From NCBI GenBank assembly GCA_002410065.1, contig DHQB01000018.1, positions 1 through 64,000 of the forward strand: 64,000 nt of DNA, given 5' to 3'. The position numbers were made by a program, and so were the translations under genes. The notes under the pieces are model-generated. The model did no database searches. It saw only the letters and a program-made list of their open reading frames with translations, and had not been told where the DNA came from. Origin of the DNA: Bacteroidales bacterium UBA5349 (GTDB lineage Bacteria > Bacteroidota > Bacteroidia > Bacteroidales > Tenuifilaceae). Below, piece by piece: positions 19,752 through 28,689 of this stretch; positions within the stretch are counted from its first letter, which is position 1, and each line of letters starts with the position of its first letter.

Positions 19752-22700
19752 ATGCAGAAAATCAATAGCCACCCAATTCTTGAAGTACCAAACCCGCAAA
19801 AGGTTTCCTTCAAGTTTCAGGGCAAAACCGTTGTGGGAGAATTGGGCTTTACCATAGCTGCCGCTCTCCATCAAGCTGGATTTCCAGTGCACAGCCACAG
19901 CCTCGATAACCGAGAGCGAAGCCTTGAATGCGGTATAGGCAAATGCGGTGCATGCGAGATGCTGGTTGATGGACAAATAAAAAGGATCTGCATTACTCCA
20001 GTTGATGGGATAAAAGAGGTAAGTGAAATCCCGCACGAGCATGCTCCATCGGTTAAACCTCCCGACAAACAAAAATCGATTAAAATATACAAAACCACCG
20101 TTGCAATTATTGGTGCTGGTCCTGCTGGTTTGGCTGCACGCGAAGTTCTTCTTAATCATGGAGTTGAGAACATTGTTGTTGACAACAACCCAACCATTGG
20201 TGGTCAGTTCAACATGCAAACGCACCAATTTTTCTTTTTCGAAAAAGAAAAGAAATTTGGCGGAATGCGCGGCTTTGATATTGCAAAAACACTTGCTGGC
20301 GAAAATCACGAAGGGATTTTCCTCAATAGTACTGTTTGGGATATACTTGAGGGCAAACGCATTGCCATAAAAAATATTAAAACAGAGGAGATATTCTACG
20401 TTGAGGCCGACCACCTGATTATTGCCACAGGTGCAGTTCCGTTTATGCCAACCTTTGAGAATGACGATGTTCCGGGAGTTTATACTGCAGCCGTAGTACA
20501 GAAAATGATGAACCAAGAGTTCACTTTGTTAGGAAAAAACGTACTTACAGTTGGCGCAGGCAACATTGGTTATCTTACCAGTTACCAGCTAATGCAGGCT
20601 GGAGCCAACGTAAAGGCTATTATTGAGGCGATGCCGCATGAGGGAGGATTTCCAGTTCAGGCAAATAGGGTAAGGCGACTTGGCATTCCCGTTATGCTGA
20701 GCAAAATATTAATAAAGGCTATTCCAAATGAGGACAGAACAGGTGTTGTTGGAGCCATTGTGGCCGATTGCGAAAACTTTAAGGCAATCCCCGGTACTGA
20801 ACAAGTTATTGAGGGCATTGATGCAATTAATATCTGTACTGGCCTTGTGCCCGACGACCAACTCCTAATTAAAGGAAACGAGATTTTTGGCCGGTTTTGC
20901 TATGGTGCTGGCGATGCAATTCGAATTGGTGAGGGCACCAGCGCAGTTCTGCGTGGCAAACAATCTGCCTATGAGGTTCTTCAAGAAATGGGCAGTAGAT
21001 ATAATTACGATGAATACTTAAGCACAAGCAAGCAATACATTGATAGCCAACAGCACCCTGTGCGCGTAATTGAAAAACCATTTCAACCCACAGACGAGCG
21101 TAAAACAAAAAAACCTTTTGTTGTAATTGATTGCTTATATGGGTTTGCCTGTAATCCTTGCGAGTTTGCTTGCCCCCATGGTGCAATAACCAAAACATCA
21201 ACCAGTACAGTTCCCCATATTGATTACGATAAATGTATTGGCTGTATGGAGTGTGTGTACCAGTGTCCAGGCCTTGCCATTTTTGGTTATCACCTTGGTA
21301 AAGATTGGCTATTTCTTCCCATAGAATATGAAGCAAGTGAGGGAAACGAGGTTTTTCTTGTTGATAATAATGGTAAAAAAATTGGTGAGGGAACCATAGA
21401 GAAAATCCTTAAAAAGCCTAATAAAACAAATATTGCAAGAGTAAAAAGTAAGGATGTTCACAATGATGAACTGCTCAAGGTTAGAGGGTTTATTGTTAAA
21501 GAGAACTACCCTACCCCAATTCAGATTAAGCCTTCAGAGTATCATCCCGAGGCAAAAACCTACGTTTGTCACTGCGACGACGTGAGTATGGATGAGGTTC
21601 TCGAGGCTATTGGTGACAGAAAATTCATCTCTGTTGATGAGGTAAAGCACACAACTCGTTTGGGGATGGGTGCATGCCGCGGGAAACGCTGCATTAAGCG
21701 ACTTAAAACAGCATTAATTCCAATGGGCATCCAGATTGTTGGTGATGCAACGCCTCGTGGCCCACTTAGCAATCAGGTAAACATGGGCGAACTTTATCCA
21801 AGGGAGGTTCCTGAAACCTATATTACGGGTATTAATGGCAAAGCCAAAAGAATTGAGAAGATAACCACCCTTATTGCTGGTGGCGGGATGGGCGGAAGTG
21901 CACTTTTCCGTTATATGTCCGAAGCGGGACTCAAACCAGTTTTGGTAAACTATGGACGGGGTGCAAGTTGGCGTAATATTGCAGGGGGAAGAACTGCTTT
22001 CTCTGTACCCGAAATCTCACAGATTGCAGCAGAAAATCACCAAATATTCAAAGATTTACAGGCAAAAAGCAATATCGACTATCGTGCCATAAACTACGTT
22101 AGCTTTGCCCACGACGAGGCTACCTATAAAGTTCTGGATGATTCGAGAGCATGGAGTCAGGCACGCATGGTGGCACCAAAGGATTTCCGTAAGGAAATAT
22201 CGCCATACTTCAGCAACACTATCGACACCTACAAAGCAGCCCTTATATCGGATAACTGCTGGCAAGCCACCCCAGGCAAGGTTGTTGATATGCTTCGTAA
22301 GATTGGCATTGAAAAAGGGGGAATAGTTAAAGAGGATTGCGAACTCATAAGCGTTCACCGTAACGGGAATGGATATGTTGCATTAGTGCGCGACCACGAT
22401 AAAGGCTACATTGAGTATCATGCTGAGAATTTTGTAAACTCCCTTGGCCCAACCGGCGATAAATTTTCGCGGCAATTAGGCCTCAACATTGGTCTATACC
22501 CAGTTAAGCATCAGGCATTTATTACACGTCGCTTGCCTTGGATGGGCATTAAAGACTCGCCTCTCCCAATGCTTATCGACAGGAGAAACTACAAAGGTTT
22601 TGTAGCTGTGTACGGCCAACAGCTTGCCGAAACGGGTCAAATAATTGGATGCGCCTCGCCTGCTGTTGATTCGCAGGAGGCCGCCAAAAACCTGAAGATA

Positions 22701-22985
22701 AACTCGCAAGAGTTTCTTGAGATAGCATCCGAAGTATTTGCCAATTGGATACCTGAGCTAAGCTCTGTTGGGTTCCAAGCAGTTTGGGCGGGTTACTATG
22801 TTGAGCCCCGCATGTTTATCGACCCCGAGCATGGTTTGTTTACGGGTCTTCGTGGTCAGGGTTTTATGCTTGGCATGGGGTTAGCCCGTATGTATGTTGA
22901 TGCAATGCTTGGTAAGCCTATACCTGAGTACTTTAAACGTTTAGGTATATCGGGTGATGGATTACCCGAAAAAGCCTTTAAATAG
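19752..22985 (+). CDS. Single-chain HcnABC-like FAD/iron-sulfur amino-acid dehydrogenase
   Basis: A 1,077-residue protein combines parts that are separate subunits elsewhere. Residues about 10-95 are a [2Fe-2S] ferredoxin-fold domain ('ECGIGKCGACEMLVDGQ', HcnA-like). Residues about 115-455 are an FAD/NAD-type oxidoreductase ('AIIGAGPAGLAA', 'TVGAGNIGYL', HcnB-like). Residues about 466-510 hold ferredoxin-like cysteines ('ACNPCEFACPHG', 'CIGCMECVYQCPG'). Residues about 606-650 are BFD-like ('YVCHCDDVSMDE', 'GACRGKRC'). From about 705 to the end is a DAO-type FAD oxidase ('IAGGGMGGSALF', HcnC-like). Relatives include hydrogen cyanide synthase, opine oxidases, sarcosine oxidase and dye-linked proline dehydrogenase. 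It probably oxidises an amino or imino acid and passes electrons through its clusters. The substrate cannot be read from sequence. The ATG at 19710 is an alternative start. Confidence 0.82.
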   Translation: MQKINSHPILEVPNPQKVSFKFQGKTVVGELGFTIAAALHQAGFPVHSHSLDNRERSLECGIGKCGACEMLVDGQIKRICITPVDGIKEVSEIPHEHAPSVKPPDKQKSIKIYKTTVAIIGAGPAGLAAREVLLNHGVENIVVDNNPTIGGQFNMQTHQFFFFEKEKKFGGMRGFDIAKTLAGENHEGIFLNSTVWDILEGKRIAIKNIKTEEIFYVEADHLIIATGAVPFMPTFENDDVPGVYTAAVVQKMMNQEFTLLGKNVLTVGAGNIGYLTSYQLMQAGANVKAIIEAMPHEGGFPVQANRVRRLGIPVMLSKILIKAIPNEDRTGVVGAIVADCENFKAIPGTEQVIEGIDAINICTGLVPDDQLLIKGNEIFGRFCYGAGDAIRIGEGTSAVLRGKQSAYEVLQEMGSRYNYDEYLSTSKQYIDSQQHPVRVIEKPFQPTDERKTKKPFVVIDCLYGFACNPCEFACPHGAITKTSTSTVPHIDYDKCIGCMECVYQCPGLAIFGYHLGKDWLFLPIEYEASEGNEVFLVDNNGKKIGEGTIEKILKKPNKTNIARVKSKDVHNDELLKVRGFIVKENYPTPIQIKPSEYHPEAKTYVCHCDDVSMDEVLEAIGDRKFISVDEVKHTTRLGMGACRGKRCIKRLKTALIPMGIQIVGDATPRGPLSNQVNMGELYPREVPETYITGINGKAKRIEKITTLIAGGGMGGSALFRYMSEAGLKPVLVNYGRGASWRNIAGGRTAFSVPEISQIAAENHQIFKDLQAKSNIDYRAINYVSFAHDEATYKVLDDSRAWSQARMVAPKDFRKEISPYFSNTIDTYKAALISDNCWQATPGKVVDMLRKIGIEKGGIVKEDCELISVHRNGNGYVALVRDHDKGYIEYHAENFVNSLGPTGDKFSRQLGLNIGLYPVKHQAFITRRLPWMGIKDSPLPMLIDRRNYKGFVAVYGQQLAETGQIIGCASPAVDSQEAAKNLKINSQEFLEIASEVFANWIPELSSVGFQAVWAGYYVEPRMFIDPEHGLFTGLRGQGFMLGMGLARMYVDAMLGKPIPEYFKRLGISGDGLPEKAFK

Positions 22986-23008
22986 ATATAAAGCCTAACT
23001 ATATATTT

Positions 23009-23050
23009 AAGCCTCGTAACGGAATTAATTTCCATTGCGAGGCTTTTTTA
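23009..23050 (+). terminator. Terminator after the dehydrogenase
   Basis: An 8-bp outer stem (AAGCCTCG at 23009-23016 with CGAGGCTT at 23038-23045) encloses a small inner GGAA/TTCC stem and runs into a T-tract. It lies about 25 bases past the stop codon. Confidence 0.8.
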
Positions 23051-23241
23051 TATACTCCATTTGCTGTAAATATCAAAACATTGTATTCTTTTGCAATAGA
23101 ACTTAGTTCACACAAACCAACATTATGAGAGTTTGTCAAAATTCTGAAAATAAGACCCCTATACTAAACAATTGCGCGTATAATCGCCTAAATTAAGGTT
23201 TTCGTACAACCAAATATTTCATAATACAATATTCGAAATTA

Positions 23242-25365
23242 ATGCCAAATAATGACATAATAGATAGGCTAAACGAAAGGGTAAAGCAACTTGAAGCAAA
23301 GAACCTAGATTTACAAAGGGCATTTGAGCAAATAGAAAAACTCAATACAAATAGGCCTAAAACAGAGGATATGCTTTCTAACGGCAATAGTTATGAGCAA
23401 GTTAGTGATCAACTTCGTTTAAGCCAAGAAAGATTTAAAAACCTTGTAGATTTACTTCCGATAACCGTTTGGGAATCCGATAGAAATGGAGTGTTTACTT
23501 TTATAAACAAATGCGCAACACAAGAGTTTGGTTATACCCCAAAAGAGGCAAATGGTATTATTAATGTTGTTGAAACTGTGGTTCCTATTCAGCGTGAAGG
23601 TATTATTGCCACCCTTATGCAAGGTATAGAGGGAGATAGAGTCGGAATTGAGTTAACCTTTTTGAGGAAAAACGGTACCACTTTTGAAGGTTTAGTTCAT
23701 TACTCAGCTATTATTAAAGAGGGCGAACTATTGGGTTATCAAGGCACAATTACAAACATTACCCAGCAAAAGCAAACAGAAGCCAAACTAAGAGAGAAGG
23801 AAGAACATTACCGTTTAATTGTAGAAAATCAAAACGATCTAATTGTAAAGGTTAACACCAAAAATGAGTTTGTATACGTTAGCCCCAGCTATTGCAAATA
23901 CTTCAACAAAACTGAAGATGAACTTCTTAGTAAATCCTTTTTCCCTTTAGTTCATGAAGAGGATAGAGAAAAAACTAGTAATGCAATTAAAGAACTCTAT
24001 AATAATGCATCTCATGTCTACATAGAACAAAGGGTATTTGTTAATAATGAATGGAGGTGGCTTTCATGGCTTGATTCACCAATACTAGATATCGACAATA
24101 ATGTAGTTGAAATTATTGGTGTAGGAAGAGACATTACAGAGAAAAAGGTGATTGAAGAAGCCCTTAGGCAAAGCGAAGAGAACTACCACACCATATTCCA
24201 ACTAGCCAACGATTCAATTATTCTTCACGATGCAGAATCCGGGGCAGTAATCGATGCAAATAATAATGCTATTCAATCGTACGGTTACAAAAATCTAGAC
24301 GAGATGAAAAGCAAGGGGTATACAGCAGAATCACCCTATGGCAAAAAGGAAGCGGAAAAGTGGATTAGGCTTTGCCTACAGGAAGGGCTACAAGTTTTTG
24401 AATGGAAAACCACCAGAATTGATGGTTCAATGTTTTGGCAAGAAGTGCATCTATCAAAAATACAAATACAGGGAAAAGAACAGCTAATTTCAATTAGTAG
24501 AGATATCACCAAAAGAAAGTCAACTGAGGAGCGAATTCAAAAAATAAATCACGAGTTAAAAGAACGAAATGAAGAGTATGCTGCGCTTAACGAAGAGCAT
24601 GAAGCCCAAAATGAAGAACTAAAGAATGCTAAAGAGAGAGCCGAAGAAGCTGACAGACTTAAAAGTGCATTTTTAGCCAATATGAGCCACGAGATACGTA
24701 CGCCCATGAATGCAATAATGGGTTTCTCAAACCTAATTGAGCGGGGACAAGCTTCCGCAGAAAAGGAAAAACAGTACGCACAAATAATTAAACGTAGAAG
24801 CAACGATTTGCTTAAGATTATTGACGACATTCTGGATATTTCAAAAATTGAAGCAAACCAATTGGTGGTTTCTTCAACCTCGGGCAACATAAACAGGCTA
24901 CTTGATGAGGTTCTTGAATATTCCCTTACAAAAGTTGAGGTTGATGCAAACATTAACACCAAAATTAGCATAGTAAATCAGTTAATTAACAATCCTATCA
25001 TTGAAACAGACTTTGGCAGGTTAAAACAAGTGCTCTTCAACCTTATTGAGAATGCACTAAAGTTTACTCCAGAAGGTAATATTGAGATTGGATGCAAGGA
25101 GCAATCGGGCAAAAAAATTCTTTTCTATGTAAAGGATTCCGGCACGGGCATTCCGGCCAAAATGCAAAGCCAAATATTCGAAAGATTTCAGCAAGCACAT
25201 AAAACAATCAGCATTGGCGGAACAGGTTTAGGCCTGGCAATATGTAAAGGTATTACCAATTTGCTAGGGGGAGATATTTGGGTTGAATCAGAGGAAGGCA
25301 AGGGGTCAACTTTTTATTTTACCATTGAGCATAAAGTCCCTAGAGTTAACTTTATAGAAAAATAA
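23242..25365 (+). CDS. Multi-PAS sensor histidine kinase
   Basis: A 707-residue kinase without membrane segments, so probably cytoplasmic. A short coiled coil (about 1-40) precedes three PAS/PAC modules (about 62-175, 188-300 and 315-425; typical linkers 'GTITNITQQK', 'GVGRDITEKK' and 'SISRDITKRK'). A charged coiled coil leads to the dimerisation domain with its phospho-acceptor His in 'NMSHEIRTPMNAI' (His about 483). The ATPase domain shows N-box 'LIENALKFTP', G1 'DSGTGI' and G2 'GGTGLGLAI'. There is no receiver domain and no response-regulator gene next to it, so the partner is elsewhere and the signal is unknown. PAS motifs alone do not tell the ligand. It stands alone between a terminator and a lipoprotein gene 57 bp downstream. 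Confidence 0.9.
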   Translation: MPNNDIIDRLNERVKQLEAKNLDLQRAFEQIEKLNTNRPKTEDMLSNGNSYEQVSDQLRLSQERFKNLVDLLPITVWESDRNGVFTFINKCATQEFGYTPKEANGIINVVETVVPIQREGIIATLMQGIEGDRVGIELTFLRKNGTTFEGLVHYSAIIKEGELLGYQGTITNITQQKQTEAKLREKEEHYRLIVENQNDLIVKVNTKNEFVYVSPSYCKYFNKTEDELLSKSFFPLVHEEDREKTSNAIKELYNNASHVYIEQRVFVNNEWRWLSWLDSPILDIDNNVVEIIGVGRDITEKKVIEEALRQSEENYHTIFQLANDSIILHDAESGAVIDANNNAIQSYGYKNLDEMKSKGYTAESPYGKKEAEKWIRLCLQEGLQVFEWKTTRIDGSMFWQEVHLSKIQIQGKEQLISISRDITKRKSTEERIQKINHELKERNEEYAALNEEHEAQNEELKNAKERAEEADRLKSAFLANMSHEIRTPMNAIMGFSNLIERGQASAEKEKQYAQIIKRRSNDLLKIIDDILDISKIEANQLVVSSTSGNINRLLDEVLEYSLTKVEVDANINTKISIVNQLINNPIIETDFGRLKQVLFNLIENALKFTPEGNIEIGCKEQSGKKILFYVKDSGTGIPAKMQSQIFERFQQAHKTISIGGTGLGLAICKGITNLLGGDIWVESEEGKGSTFYFTIEHKVPRVNFIEK

Positions 25366-25422
25366 GTAGCACAGAGTTACATTTTTTGCTATTTTTATAA
25401 TTCAAACCTAAAACCATCTAAT

Positions 25423-25926
25423 ATGAAAAAGATTACTATTCTAAGCATTGCAATTACATGCCTATTTATCTTAGGAAGTTGTGGTTCAAAAGAGAAGAAG
25501 GCATCCTCAGATTATGTGTCAACATTTGAACCAATGCAAATTGAAATCCCTGCAGAACTTAAGGATAACCCTGAAGCAGTGGAGTATATTAATGGCATGA
25601 CCAAAGCAGTTGATGCTTATTCGATAGCATTAGATAAGGTGGCTGCAGAGATTTACAAAATGGGGTTAAAGGATGGTGAAGAGCCATCAACAATGCAGAA
25701 GATTAAGCTAATTCAGGTATTGGCACCTCACTTTGAAGCTTTAAGTAAATCTACGGAACCCTTTATGAACTTTATGGAACAAAGCAACTACCTTAATGGC
25801 GAACTCACCGAGGAAGAACAGCTGGCTTTTGCAACTGTAATGCAACGATTTGAAAAGCGCATGGGAGAGCTTGAACAAAAATATGAAAAGCTTAATGTAA
25901 TATCAGGGTCAACTGCTGATAACTAA
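25423..25926 (+). CDS. Small helical lipoprotein of unknown function
   Basis: This 167-residue protein has a lipoprotein signal 'FILGSCGSKEKK' with the lipidated Cys at about residue 20. The mature part is predicted mostly helical and acidic, without motifs I recognise. It starts 57 bp after the PAS kinase gene in the same direction and could be co-transcribed with it, but no functional link is visible. Gly follows the lipid Cys and no Asp sorting signal is seen, and lipoprotein sorting rules differ in Bacteroidota, so the final membrane is not predicted. No conserved catalytic residues stand out. Confidence 0.75.
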   Translation: MKKITILSIAITCLFILGSCGSKEKKASSDYVSTFEPMQIEIPAELKDNPEAVEYINGMTKAVDAYSIALDKVAAEIYKMGLKDGEEPSTMQKIKLIQVLAPHFEALSKSTEPFMNFMEQSNYLNGELTEEEQLAFATVMQRFEKRMGELEQKYEKLNVISGSTADN

Positions 25927-25932
25927 TTATAT

Positions 25933-25962
25933 AAAAAGGGTCGGGCTTTATACCCGACCCTT
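25933..25962 (-). terminator. Terminator for the superoxide dismutase gene, between convergent genes
   Basis: A 10-bp stem (AAGGGTCGGG at 25936-25945 with its complement at 25953-25962) sits between convergent genes. The T-run (TTTTT) follows the stem only on the minus strand, so it mainly ends sodB transcription. It may also stop the plus-strand lipoprotein transcript. Confidence 0.75.
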
Positions 25963-26011
25963 ACCCCCAACTTAAACCAAACTAACAGAAAAAAAGGGGT
26001 TAATTAAAAAC

Positions 26012-26614
26012 TCATTTTTTTGTAAATCTTTTCTCAACCTCAGACCAGTTTACAACGTGCCAAAAATTCTCGATGTATTCGGGTCGACGATTCTGATACT
26101 TTAAATAGTATGCATGCTCCCAAACATCAAGTGCCAGCAATGGGTATCCTTTCACATCAGCCACATCCATAAGCGGATTATCTTGATTTGGTGTTGAAAC
26201 AATTTCTAACTCTCCATTCTTGTCAATTAGCCAAGCCCATCCAGATCCGAAGCGGGTTGCCGCAGCGGCATTGAATTTCTCTTTAAAACTTTCGAATGTT
26301 CCAAATTTCGCATTTATAGCATCGGCTATTTTACCCGTGGGCTTTCCTCCTGCGTTAGGCGCCATAAGCGACCAAAAGAGTTTGTGGTTGTAAAATCCGC
26401 CTCCGTTATTCCTAACAGCAGCTGAGTGCTTCGAAATATCTTTTAATATCTCTTCAATTGGTAAACCACTAAGTGGAGTATTCTCAATAGCCTTATTAAG
26501 ATTATTGGTATAACCACCATGATGCTTAGTATAATGTATCTCCATGGTTTGCGCATCAATATGAGGCTCTAAAGCATCGTAGCTGTAGGGTAATTTTGGT
26601 AATTCAAATGACAT
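26012..26614 (-). CDS. sodB: Superoxide dismutase, Fe/Mn family
   Basis: This 200-residue cytoplasmic enzyme converts superoxide to oxygen and hydrogen peroxide. All four metal ligands are present: His27 ('EIHYTKHH'), His77 ('GGFYNHKLFW'), Asp163 and His167 ('DVWEHAYY'). Gly at 71-73 and Gln144 ('STPNQDNPL') follow the manganese-type pattern for the outer-sphere residue. Several Bacteroidota enzymes of this family work with either metal, so I would not fix the metal from sequence. Length is normal for the family. It is a single gene with its own terminator and a 136-base spacer upstream in which I see no convincing promoter. The symbol sodB follows common usage; sodA would be equally defensible. 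Confidence 0.95.
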   Translation of the reverse strand: MSFELPKLPYSYDALEPHIDAQTMEIHYTKHHGGYTNNLNKAIENTPLSGLPIEEILKDISKHSAAVRNNGGGFYNHKLFWSLMAPNAGGKPTGKIADAINAKFGTFESFKEKFNAAAATRFGSGWAWLIDKNGELEIVSTPNQDNPLMDVADVKGYPLLALDVWEHAYYLKYQNRRPEYIENFWHVVNWSEVEKRFTKK

Positions 26615-26750
26615 ATCCTTGTAATTTTTAAGTTATTATTTAGACTGTTTCTAAATACAAAACAAGGCAAGCCAAAATTTGTTCAGCTGTTTATTGTACT
26701 ATGGATAGAAAAAGGGGGAAAGGGATGTTATTGTTGAAGAGTAAAGATTT

Positions 26751-26948
26751 CTATACCTTTTTACCGTTGGGCTTAACTTGACGAACGATCTCTCGCTTTG
26801 AGCGATATACCTCAATGCCAAAAAAGAAATATTGAACATCCCAAAACTCAACAAACCATTTATTATCAAGAGAATTAATCGTTTCTAGGAGAACCCTAGA
26901 GGTTCCGAATAAGGGCCGTTTTGGAATATCTTTTAATGTATCTTGCAT
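26751..26948 (-). CDS. Small hypothetical protein (65 aa)
   Basis: This ORF has an ATG start and lies in an otherwise empty 497-base stretch between sodB and mqnD. The product is 65 residues, aromatic in the middle ('KWFVEFWDVQYFFFGIEVY') and basic at the end. It has no signal peptide or known motif. The flanking pieces (26615-26750 and 26949-27111) show nothing recognisable. It may be a real small protein, since it shadows no other gene, but coding is not proven. Confidence 0.45.
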   Translation of the reverse strand: MQDTLKDIPKRPLFGTSRVLLETINSLDNKWFVEFWDVQYFFFGIEVYRSKREIVRQVKPNGKKV

Positions 26949-27111
26949 TAATTAGTTCATTGTGTTCATAAAGTTAAGCAAACGGGAGTATTTAAGCAAA
27001 GATCTTTATTATAAAACTATAAAAGAAAAGGCACATCCTTTTTATGTCAATCGCAAAGTGCTGTTTATCAAAATACACCCACTATTTATTAAAAGCAGAT
27101 ACTTTCAAAAT

Positions 27112-27948
27112 TTAGCAAACAAAAAATGGTTCTATTAGTTCTGCCCCTTTATACTGCTCAAAGTTCGAAGATTTTTCAAGCATCATTCGAACCGTATTCT
27201 TTCCCCTTTCACCAAGATCGATGGAAAAATTATTAACGTAAAGCTCTATATGGCTTAGAATAACTTGCTCGTCCATTTCCTGCGCATGCATTTTAACAAA
27301 AGACATTGTTTCTCTGCTATTGGCAAAAGCATACTCAACGCTTTGCCGGGTTAAAGTATTTAACTCGCGCTTTACTTTTTCTGGTAAATAGCGCCTAATA
27401 GCTATACCGCCTAAAGGAACTGGGTTTGCTGTGGTTTCCTCCCAAAATTCGCCCAGATCAATTACCTTGAACAATCCTTTTTGCTTATAGGTAAACCTAC
27501 CTTCGTGTATAAGCACTCCCACATCTACCTCATTCTGCAGCACTGCCTCCTCAATATCAGAAAAGAGGTAAACCTTCTTGTTCGTTGCCTCGGGAAATGC
27601 AAGGCTAAGAAGAAAATTGGCCGTAGTTGTTTTCCCTGGAATTGCTATTTTAGCATGTTCAACCTCATCGGGGTAAATCTTGCGCTTTGATACCACCAAC
27701 GGACCAACCCCACTCCCCAATGCACTCCCAGCTGTAAGCAACTGATATTCTTTGCTAACTAAAGGATAAAGCGCATAACTAATCTTTACCATATCGGCTT
27801 CGCCGCTAAGCGCAAGGTTGTTAAGTTCCTGAATATCGGCTAGAGTAACATCAAACTTATACCCTCCAGCATTTAGTCGTTTATTTACAAGCGCTTCAAA
27901 AATAAAAGTATCGTTTGGGCAGGTTGAGATGGCAAGTTTAATCTTCAT
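27112..27948 (-). CDS. mqnD: 1,4-dihydroxy-6-naphthoate synthase (futalosine pathway)
   Basis: This 278-residue protein fits the MqnA/MqnD periplasmic-binding-protein fold and reads as MqnD: 'LAISTCPNDTFIFEAL' at the N-terminus, then 'GEADMVKISYALYP' and 'SALGSGVGPLVVSK'. MqnD turns cyclic de-hypoxanthine futalosine into 1,4-dihydroxy-6-naphthoate on the futalosine route to menaquinone. Its start lies 5 bases after the stop of mqnB, the enzyme two steps earlier, so the two form an operon. Length is typical. This implies that the organism makes menaquinone by the futalosine route rather than the classical Men route; mqnA, mqnC and later genes are not in the window. Confidence 0.93.
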   Translation of the reverse strand: MKIKLAISTCPNDTFIFEALVNKRLNAGGYKFDVTLADIQELNNLALSGEADMVKISYALYPLVSKEYQLLTAGSALGSGVGPLVVSKRKIYPDEVEHAKIAIPGKTTTANFLLSLAFPEATNKKVYLFSDIEEAVLQNEVDVGVLIHEGRFTYKQKGLFKVIDLGEFWEETTANPVPLGGIAIRRYLPEKVKRELNTLTRQSVEYAFANSRETMSFVKMHAQEMDEQVILSHIELYVNNFSIDLGERGKNTVRMMLEKSSNFEQYKGAELIEPFFVC

Positions 27949-27953
27949 CAGTA

Positions 27954-28622
27954 CTAGTTTTGAGAATGGCTATCAATAAACTCCACAGTTGCACTGTACA
28001 GGTTGACTATTGCCAATGGCATGTTCCACCGTTCCTTGTTTCTGGGTTCAACCCAGTTTGAAATTGACCTGATGCAAACAAAGGGAACGTTCAACTGCAA
28101 GCAGGTATAGAACACAGAGGCGCACTCCATGGTTTCAATCTGTGGCGAATAACGATTGATAAGCTGATTAATTTCACCTTCGGAACCTGATGCTTTTGCA
28201 AGAGTAATTCCCGTAACCCCCTGGTATTTATTGGCAACACCAAATAAAGTCTGATGCTCCCAGTGCATCCATCCGTTTTGAAAAGGAAATGCATTGGGGT
28301 TAGCTATACCCAAATCGAACTGCGAAAGAAAAGAGCCTTTATCGTCGGCACCATAATCGGCAAAAGTATCGCGCTTTACTACCACAATGCTTCCCAACTC
28401 AACGTCCTTAGCGTAAGCACCTGCAACCCCAATATTAACTATTGTAAGGTTTGGCATATTAGCCAATGCTTTGGTAAGGTAAAATGCAGTTGGTACCGCA
28501 CCAACGCCTGTAATCAAAACTGAAATATCTGGCATTAAGGGAGTAATTATTCCCTGCTCTATGTTTAACCCTTTAATCAAGGGTTCCACTTCGTATTTGG
28601 TGGCAGCTGTTATTAATAGCAT
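27954..28622 (-). CDS. mqnB: Futalosine hydrolase
   Basis: A 222-residue nucleoside-phosphorylase-fold protein with 'MLLITAATKYEVEPL' at its start, 'NIGVAGAYAKDVELGSIVVV' in the middle and 'ETMECASVFYTCL' near the purine/ribose site. MqnB removes hypoxanthine from futalosine in menaquinone synthesis, and the next gene is mqnD. I place the start at 28622; the longer frame from 28658 would begin inside a terminator hairpin. The sequence AAGGA stands just before the chosen ATG. No promoter is visible between that hairpin and the start, so expression may depend on read-through or on a promoter inside the upstream gene. MTA/SAH nucleosidase is a related alternative, but the mqnD neighbour decides. 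Confidence 0.9.
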   Translation of the reverse strand: MLLITAATKYEVEPLIKGLNIEQGIITPLMPDISVLITGVGAVPTAFYLTKALANMPNLTIVNIGVAGAYAKDVELGSIVVVKRDTFADYGADDKGSFLSQFDLGIANPNAFPFQNGWMHWEHQTLFGVANKYQGVTGITLAKASGSEGEINQLINRYSPQIETMECASVFYTCLQLNVPFVCIRSISNWVEPRNKERWNMPLAIVNLYSATVEFIDSHSQN

Positions 28623-28630
28623 CGTCCTTA

Positions 28631-28668
28631 AAAAAAAATAGTTGGGTAAATATAACATTTACCCAACT
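28631..28668 (-). terminator. Terminator between the PorT-like gene and mqnB
   Basis: A perfect 12-bp stem (28640-28651 with 28657-28668) with a 5-base loop is followed on the minus strand by nine T residues. It ends only 8 bases before the mqnB ATG. It fits a terminator for the upstream barrel-protein gene, or an attenuator for mqnB. Confidence 0.8.
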
Positions 28669-28689
28669 ATATTCAATGTGTTTTGATGG

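Noticed and set aside
19737..20516. Minus-strand open frame of 259 codons inside the dehydrogenase gene
   Set aside because: It is antisense to a strongly conserved [2Fe-2S] and FAD region, and its translation is rich in Cys, Asn and Phe without any domain.
24549..24971. Minus-strand open frame of 140 codons inside the PAS kinase
   Set aside because: It is antisense to the coiled-coil and histidine kinase core; the Ser-rich product is a typical antisense artefact.
28623..28658. Longer mqnB start that adds 12 residues
   Set aside because: It would start inside the loop of a strong terminator hairpin, and the added residues do not belong to the family; the ATG at 28622 gives the usual start.
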